Below, piece after piece: positions 17,008-21,531 of a stretch of DNA of 21,531 bases. Made by a program: the position numbers and the translations under genes. The stretch is from contig JALLAZ010000311.1 in the NCBI GenBank assembly GCA_036939755.1, forward strand, positions 1-21,531. Direction: 5' to 3'. Origin of the DNA: Stephanodiscus triporus (Eukaryota; Bacillariophyta; Thalassiosirophyceae; Thalassiosirales; Thalassiosiraceae). Numbering within the stretch: the first letter of the stretch is position 1; each line of letters starts with the position of its first letter. Under the pieces are notes generated by a model. The model worked only from the letters and a program-made list of their open reading frames with translations. It was not told the origin of the DNA and did not search any database.

Positions 17008-17749
17008 ATGACAGCATCCGAGGTTGCTATCTCACGAAAGAATAAAGTCAACAGACCTCATGTTATCGCATTGGACTCGTCATCGTGGTCGTTAGCGGCT
17101 TCGTCGTCGGCGTCGTCTTCATCATTTTCGTCGTCGTCGACGCCTTCGTCGAGGCGAGTACGTTCGAAATATCTGCAAAGGATCGGCATCGTCCGCACAT
17201 CTCATATGATAGATAAAGCGACAGAGAGCATACTATTAACATCCACCACGAAGACTACACGTGATCTGCGCTACGTCCCTCGTTTCAACGCGCCGCTTCA
17301 ATATAACGATGTGCATCGCCTAGAACGTCGAAACTCGGAAGGCTCGGAAGATAGAAAGCGAGTCACTTTCCAAGAGAATGTGACTATTGTTCCGATACCC
17401 ATGAGGAGCGAATATTCGGATAGGATCAAAGCCAAGCTCTGGAGAGGCAGAGTAGAGATGTGTGAAATTGTCGGTGAGCTCTATCCATGCATCATTTGCT
17501 CATTCGAGAAGAAGCAGCGTCCTCACATATCGCACGTCATATCTCTTTCTTTTAATCTCAAAAACAGAGCGAAACCTCGAGGAATTCGCCGCCGAAGATC
17601 ATAACTGGCGCTCCGTATGCCCCGAAGAACATATGTACCTTTGCAACGACACCCGAGAGCTTATACATCCTGTTCACTTGGAATTGGGACGTTATACTTT
17701 CGGTACTGGGGGGATAATTAACAAAAGACATCTGACATCTGACGTTTGA
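17008..17749 (+). CDS. Small protein with VTF...VPIP...YSDRI...W motif, two exons (diatom-type family, function unknown)
   Basis: Exons 17008-17473 and 17568-17749 join across a 94-bp intron (GTGAGC...AACAG, phase 1) to give 215 residues. The N-terminal third is Ser-rich and polar. The conserved-looking core has Arg-Val-Thr-Phe-Gln-Glu-Asn-Val-Thr, Val-Pro-Ile-Pro, Tyr-Ser-Asp-Arg-Ile and Leu-Trp. Next come Glu-Arg-Asn-Leu-Glu-Glu-Phe-Ala-Ala-Glu across the exon junction, Asn-Trp-Arg, and Glu-Leu-Ile-His-Pro-Val-His-Leu-Glu at the end. I remember the same motif order in many short, uncharacterised diatom proteins. That is recollection, not a search. There is no signal peptide, membrane segment or known catalytic motif. 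The start at 17008 is the first ATG of the frame, and splicing restores one continuous motif block, which supports the model. Function is unknown. Confidence 0.7.
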
Positions 17750-18024
17750 CATTTGTACTCGATCAAGAGCAGGGTGTTTCGCAAATGGGCCGATGCGTCG
17801 TGCATTCTCATTTTTGATACCTTTCTGCTCATTTTACTTTCCCCTGGGGGAGCATTCATGATTAACTTTTTGCATAATTTCAATTATGACTTTTAACATC
17901 AATATGTCCAAAATAATCAATCAACATAAACCACAAAGTTAACAGTAGTGGTGCCGACGGGAATACTCATTTTCCACCTGTCAACCAAGGTGAATGATGA
18001 TTGTGTATTTTCTTTCTCTTGATT
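17750..18024. other. Convergent spacer
   Basis: This A/T-rich sequence lies between the 3' end of the gene ending at 17749 (plus) and the SGNH hydrolase ending at 18025 (minus). It should hold both 3' untranslated regions. A short direct repeat of ATCTGACATCTGAC type spans the last codons of the first gene at about 17729-17745. Nothing else is seen. Confidence 0.45.
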
Positions 18025-19767
18025 CTAACTCTTATCTGCACGATCAGTAATGATGGCAACCAATCCCTTATTCAAACACCTCGACCACAGCTCGTACCCC
18101 TTTGCATTGGGATGCAATTTATCCGGCATGTAAATAGCGAATTCACTCTCATCATCGAACGCGAACATATCTCTCCCGCAATTTATCCTGTGCGTGTAAT
18201 GGTCGCCGTTCGAACTTGATCCGTCTCCCACTCCATCCTCATCTAAGCCCTCGAGGTTACCATCTTTGTCATCGCCATTGTTCTTCGTTACGTTCGATTC
18301 TCCTCCGTCGTCGACAGACGACGACAGGAGAACTATACGACTATTCCGAAAATCTCTTCTCCATCCGTCCACGACCTCCGGCAGAGCCCCGTTCACCTTG
18401 TCGATCGCCGGCGTGAACGACGTATATGGTTCCGACGAGGTGTCGTTCCTGCATCGAGGCGGGCACATCTTCATCGCGCGATGATCGTCCCTTCGGGGGA
18501 GGAGTTCGCACAACAGGATCGCCGCCGGGACGTCGAGAAAATTCTCAGCGTGCAATCGAAATATCGTCCGTCCAACGGCGTCGATCCCGCGTACGGTCTG
18601 GCTTGGGACCATCCCTCCACCGAGGTTGTTCGCCCCGATGAGCACGATATAGATGCGCTCGAGCTTGTCAGGTCGAAACGATGCGACGCTCCGCAGTCTC
18701 CGCGGGGCATCCGATACCCCGTCGTGTCGATTTCGTTTCATTGTCCTGGGTTTAAGCATCCTGCGAGTTTTGTCTATCTTCTTATTTTCCATCTTCTCCT
18801 CCGAGTCCTCTTTCTCCTCCTCCCTCTCCTTCTCGTCCTCCTCGTCCTCCTCGTCCTCCTCGTCCTTCTCGTCCTTCTCGTCCTTCTCGTCCTCCTCGCC
18901 CTCCTCGGCGACGTCCTCTTCCCCCTCACCCTCACCGTCTTCCTCCCTCGCACCACTCCCCCCCTCCTTCCCCGCGACGTTCATCAATCGGGACGTTGGG
19001 AACTCGCCGTTCTCCATCCGCCAGATCAGGTCGTACGTCCTGCTCCCGCCGATGCCAAGCAACAACGACGACTTCAGCGCGCGTTCGCCCCATTCGGATC
19101 CGTCGCCGAACGTCCGATCGAACAGGTCGACGACACCGTCGTTATTCGGACGGGGGCTGCCCAGCGACGTGCCCTCCCATCCCTCCGTGATGGAATCGCC
19201 GTAGAATACGAGCTGCGGCAGGGACGGGTGCGGACTTCTCGTCTCCGCCTCCGACGACGGGCCCGATCGCGGCGCCGCGCCGTCCGAGGCGCGCACCCGA
19301 CCGACGAGCCTCTCGTGCATGCCCCACCAGTCGACCTCCGACGCCGGCCACGCGCGGGGAATCGTCGGGTCGACGTCCCCGATGTACTGGAACGGCCGCG
19401 CGGACGTCGTCGCGCCCCCTCCCGCGCGCTGCCCCGACGCGTCGGCCCGCCAGCGCGACTCGTCGTCCCTCGCGGCTGGACGACGAGCGGCGCCGACCTT
19501 CCCCGCCCGGGCGGCGGCGCGGCTGGACGTCCTGCCGGAATAGTACGAAACGAGCAGCAGCAGGGGGGCCGTTACGACGAATGCGCGCCAAGACCACTGG
19601 CCGTTGTTGCCGCTGTTCGGATGCTGCGGCGGATCGCGGTGGTAGTGGGGGGAAGGCGCGGTGATCTGGGGCAGGAGGAGGCCGAGCTTCCGAACGCCCG
19701 TCCTGCGTCGGCGGGAGTTGGCGGCGGCGATGGCCTGTTGCCGTCGACGCATCTCGTCGAACTGCAT
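18025..19767 (-). CDS. Membrane-anchored SGNH/GDSL hydrolase (PAF-acetylhydrolase-like) with acidic insertion
   Basis: A single exon encodes 580 residues from ATG 19767-19765. Residues about 61-77 are a hydrophobic segment after a basic N-terminus, giving type II topology with the hydrolase in the secretory lumen or outside. The SGNH motifs are all present: block I Phe-Tyr-Gly-Asp-Ser-Ile-Thr-Glu (188-195, nucleophile Ser192), block II Gly-Ile-Gly-Gly-Ser (238-242), block III Gly-Ala-Asn-Asn (378-381) and block V Asp-Lys-Leu-His-Pro-Asn (549-554, catalytic Asp549 and His552). Wording around blocks I, II and V resembles the PAF-acetylhydrolase beta/gamma type. Such enzymes hydrolyse esters, often removing acetyl groups from lipids or polysaccharides; the substrate here is unknown. 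Between blocks II and III a stretch of over 100 residues interrupts the fold. It includes an acidic Asp/Glu/Lys repeat (about 275-325) and then a basic stretch. A second acidic insertion lies at about 485-520. The catalytic residues are intact, so activity is plausible. Confidence 0.88.
   Translation of the reverse strand: MQFDEMRRRQQAIAAANSRRRRTGVRKLGLLLPQITAPSPHYHRDPPQHPNSGNNGQWSWRAFVVTAPLLLLVSYYSGRTSSRAAARAGKVGAARRPAARDDESRWRADASGQRAGGGATTSARPFQYIGDVDPTIPRAWPASEVDWWGMHERLVGRVRASDGAAPRSGPSSEAETRSPHPSLPQLVFYGDSITEGWEGTSLGSPRPNNDGVVDLFDRTFGDGSEWGERALKSSLLLGIGGSRTYDLIWRMENGEFPTSRLMNVAGKEGGSGAREEDGEGEGEEDVAEEGEEDEKDEKDEKDEEDEEDEEDEKEREEEKEDSEEKMENKKIDKTRRMLKPRTMKRNRHDGVSDAPRRLRSVASFRPDKLERIYIVLIGANNLGGGMVPSQTVRGIDAVGRTIFRLHAENFLDVPAAILLCELLPRRDDHRAMKMCPPRCRNDTSSEPYTSFTPAIDKVNGALPEVVDGWRRDFRNSRIVLLSSSVDDGGESNVTKNNGDDKDGNLEGLDEDGVGDGSSSNGDHYTHRINCGRDMFAFDDESEFAIYMPDKLHPNAKGYELWSRCLNKGLVAIITDRADKS
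18793..18957 (-). repeat. Coding minisatellite for the Glu/Asp/Lys run of the SGNH protein
   Basis: Nine-nucleotide and six-nucleotide units of the GAGGACGAG and GACGAGAAG type (reading on the coding strand) repeat many times and encode Glu-Asp-Glu and Asp-Glu-Lys blocks. On the plus strand this appears as a CTC/GTC-rich tract. Length changes here would add or remove acidic residues in frame. Confidence 0.85.
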
Positions 19768-20045
19768 TGTTTTTGTTTGCTTTTTGTTACGTTTGGTCTT
19801 TTACTTTCAGAATGGAGAAAGTTTTTTTATCATGCCGGGTTGAGTTCGGACCATCTCTTTTTTGGATGGTATCTGGCAGTTTCTGGTATCCGTTTTTACT
19901 GGTTCCCTCTAACCTGGGCGCAAGGAGTGAGTGTATTATTTAGAAAAATCTCCCATACCCCCACTTCAGCTTTTTGGTATCCCCATGCAACGACTACTTA
20001 ACCCCCTTTTATTTTACCCCTACGGATTTTTTATAATATAAGTGG
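19768..20045. promoter_or_regulatory. Upstream region of the SGNH hydrolase gene
   Basis: This 278-bp stretch precedes the SGNH hydrolase start on the minus strand and should carry its promoter and 5' untranslated region. It is A/T-rich near the gene. No named element is defensible and no other gene is seen. Confidence 0.35.
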
Positions 20046-21531
20046 CTATTCTCTGTCCGTCCGTGTGACGCGTGGAACTTGCCTCCAATCGCCACGTGCG
20101 TCTGTCTGTGCGATGCCGTCACACGACTGCACAGCGTGGATTGTCATAATAATCAGGCTTCGGGTTTTCAGTTCCCACAGAACTACATCATAATTAATCA
20201 TTAGGTTTTCGGGGATGAGAGGGTGATCACCGGAGGACATGCGGTGAGTGTCGTCGGCGCGCTTTTTTTATACAGTGGCGCGATGGCGAAGATATCGAAG
20301 AAGGGGAGCAAGGGAGTGGGAGCGGGCGGCGCGTCGTCATCCCCCCCCCCCATGATGTTGGGGCCCGTGACTTGGCTGCCGATGTCATCATTGGCGCCGT
20401 CATTGTGTATCTCAGTAGGGATCCCCCCCTGTCCGAGTCCCCCCTGATGGTTGGGTGTTGCCCCTGCTCCCCCCCATGGACGGGCTCCCCCCATCGTATC
20501 TGCTGCGGGGTGTGCCGGCCAAGAGGTTGTTCTCCGAGTGGACGGACCCCCCTCCATCCAGCAAGGAGTAGTCGTCGGTTAGCTGTGCGGGCGTGCGCGC
20601 GCCGGTCCCCCCCCCCCCAGACCGCGAAGGTAGTTCATCGTGTGTCTCCCTTGATCTGGTTCCCCCTTGCTCTGTCCGGACTTAATTTTTTTCGTGCACC
20701 CCGAGTGTGTTTCGTTGCGGCGGGTGTTGCGCCGTCCCTAGTGAACGATGATGGAGTACCCATCCGGTGGTGGGTCGTCGAGGTCGAAGTCCGGTTCACC
20801 AAATAACACAAGGGTATAGTCCGGCTGTTGTCCCGTGGCGAAGAGGTCCTTGTTGTCTTGAATCCACTCAAGGCGGAGGCTGCGCCGTGGTATTCCTTGT
20901 TGTTCCCGCCATTCCTTGGCTGCCTTCGCGACGTCACGGAGGAACACTGCGGCGTTGTTCGCGCAAGGCTTTTCTCACAAGTCGTTGGGTGGGGGTGTCT
21001 CAAGGACGGCCTCGCGGACAAGGCATTCGCAAGTTGCCTTTTTTCCCGTTTTTACTCTCTTTTCCGCCCCCACTGTCCTGTCTTGGAAACGACGTTGTCG
21101 GAGTCGATTTTGCCCTCGAAGGTCAACCCTTTGCTCCGGTCCAACGCTGAGTCGGGGGATGAGGTGCTTGTTGACGACGGCTCCTTGGGGGTGGCAATAA
21201 ACAGGATGACCCAGCCAACGACCACCGCTTGGAGTAAATCCTACCAGGGGAGCTGCTGCTGTTGGAACCCGGGGATATCGATGTGGAGGGTCCAGACCTT
21301 GTAGCCCAGGGCCCGGATGCGCTGTGTTAGCACACGGATGTCGGCGCGCCCTGTCGGGTAAAAAAGAACTTCGCCGCGTGGCAGGCACAAAGGGGGGTGA
21401 TTGGGGTCGGCGTGTTCCATGAACCCAAAACAAGTCGTGTGGGTGGTTGCCGCGCTTCCGTCAGATGCGCCTGAGATGATGGGGTTGCGCTGCTTAACTA
21501 TGCTACTAACCCGGCAATCAGCAGAGCATGG
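20046..21531 (-). pseudogene. Broken coding-like region of unknown identity, cut by the window edge
   Basis: On the minus strand several frames carry clearly protein-like sequence joined by stops and shifts. From the window edge to 21241 one frame is open (Phe-Met-Glu-His-Ala-Asp-Pro and Leu-Pro-Arg-Gly-Glu-Val-Leu-Phe-Tyr). After one TAG it continues in the same frame to 21052 (Gly-Leu-Thr-Phe-Glu-Gly-Lys-Ile-Asp-Ser-Asp, then Thr-Gly-Gln-Trp-Gly). A second frame then runs through a TGA to 20738 (Phe-Leu-Arg-Asp-Val-Ala-Lys-Ala-Ala-Lys-Glu-Trp, ending Gly-Tyr-Ser-Ile-Ile-Val-His). Further Gly-rich pieces follow to about 20201, then another open frame to 20046. Runs of about ten C (near 20341 and 20609) sit in the Gly-rich part. 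I recognise no domain. A decayed transposable element is my leading guess. Assembly or read errors at the homopolymers could explain the breaks in the Gly-rich part. Confidence 0.4.

Noticed and set aside
18481..20001. A 506-codon plus-strand open frame, Arg- and Leu-rich
   Set aside because: It is antisense to the SGNH hydrolase, which has all catalytic motifs. The Arg and Leu runs are complements of the acidic repeat and GC-rich codons.
1..21531. tRNA, rRNA or other structured RNA genes
   Set aside because: I looked for tRNA arms with conserved TTCGA-type loops and for rRNA-like blocks and found none I could support. A covariance-model scan was not possible.

Overview
The window looks like nuclear DNA of a stramenopile alga, most likely a diatom. 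The basis is short GT-AG introns (78-172 bp in the intact genes), Asp-Ser-Pro-Thr-Ser-Gln-Pro-Thr stalk repeats in extracellular proteins, a BspA-like leucine-rich-repeat gene, and two short proteins that resemble recurrent diatom families as I remember them. The genus cannot be fixed from the sequence. All family names are read from motifs; no database search was possible.

Layout, left to right. Positions 1-1.76 kb hold a degenerate pogo/Tigger-like DDE transposase (minus). A three-exon MATE transporter follows at 2.2-3.96 kb (plus), then a frameshifted short gene at 3.96-4.48 kb. A three-exon protein with C2-like domains and four EF-hands lies at 4.68-6.93 kb (plus). The GPN-loop GTPase GPN1, swollen by amino-acid runs, is at 7.2-8.95 kb (minus). 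A heavily decayed type II membrane protein gene, possibly glycosyltransferase-like, occupies 9.15-11.0 kb (plus).

From 11.26 to 14.6 kb two genes diverge from a shared 465-bp region. One encodes a membrane-anchored protein with a Ser/Thr/Pro stalk and a C-terminal CBM6-like module (minus). The other encodes a secreted protein with a beta-trefoil-like domain followed by the same kind of stalk (plus). The shared region carries a tandem 31-bp repeat. I consider this pair the most interesting part of the window: it looks like a co-regulated set of carbohydrate-binding cell-surface proteins.

After it come the last exon of an LRR_5 protein (14.97-15.46 kb, minus), about 1.5 kb of repeat-rich non-coding DNA, a two-exon small protein (17.0-17.75 kb, plus), and a membrane-anchored SGNH/GDSL hydrolase with an acidic minisatellite inserted in its fold (18.0-19.8 kb, minus). 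The last 1.5 kb (minus) holds coding-like but broken reading frames of unknown identity, possibly an old transposable element. Genes sit on both strands with individual promoters; apart from the divergent pair there is no evidence of functional clustering.
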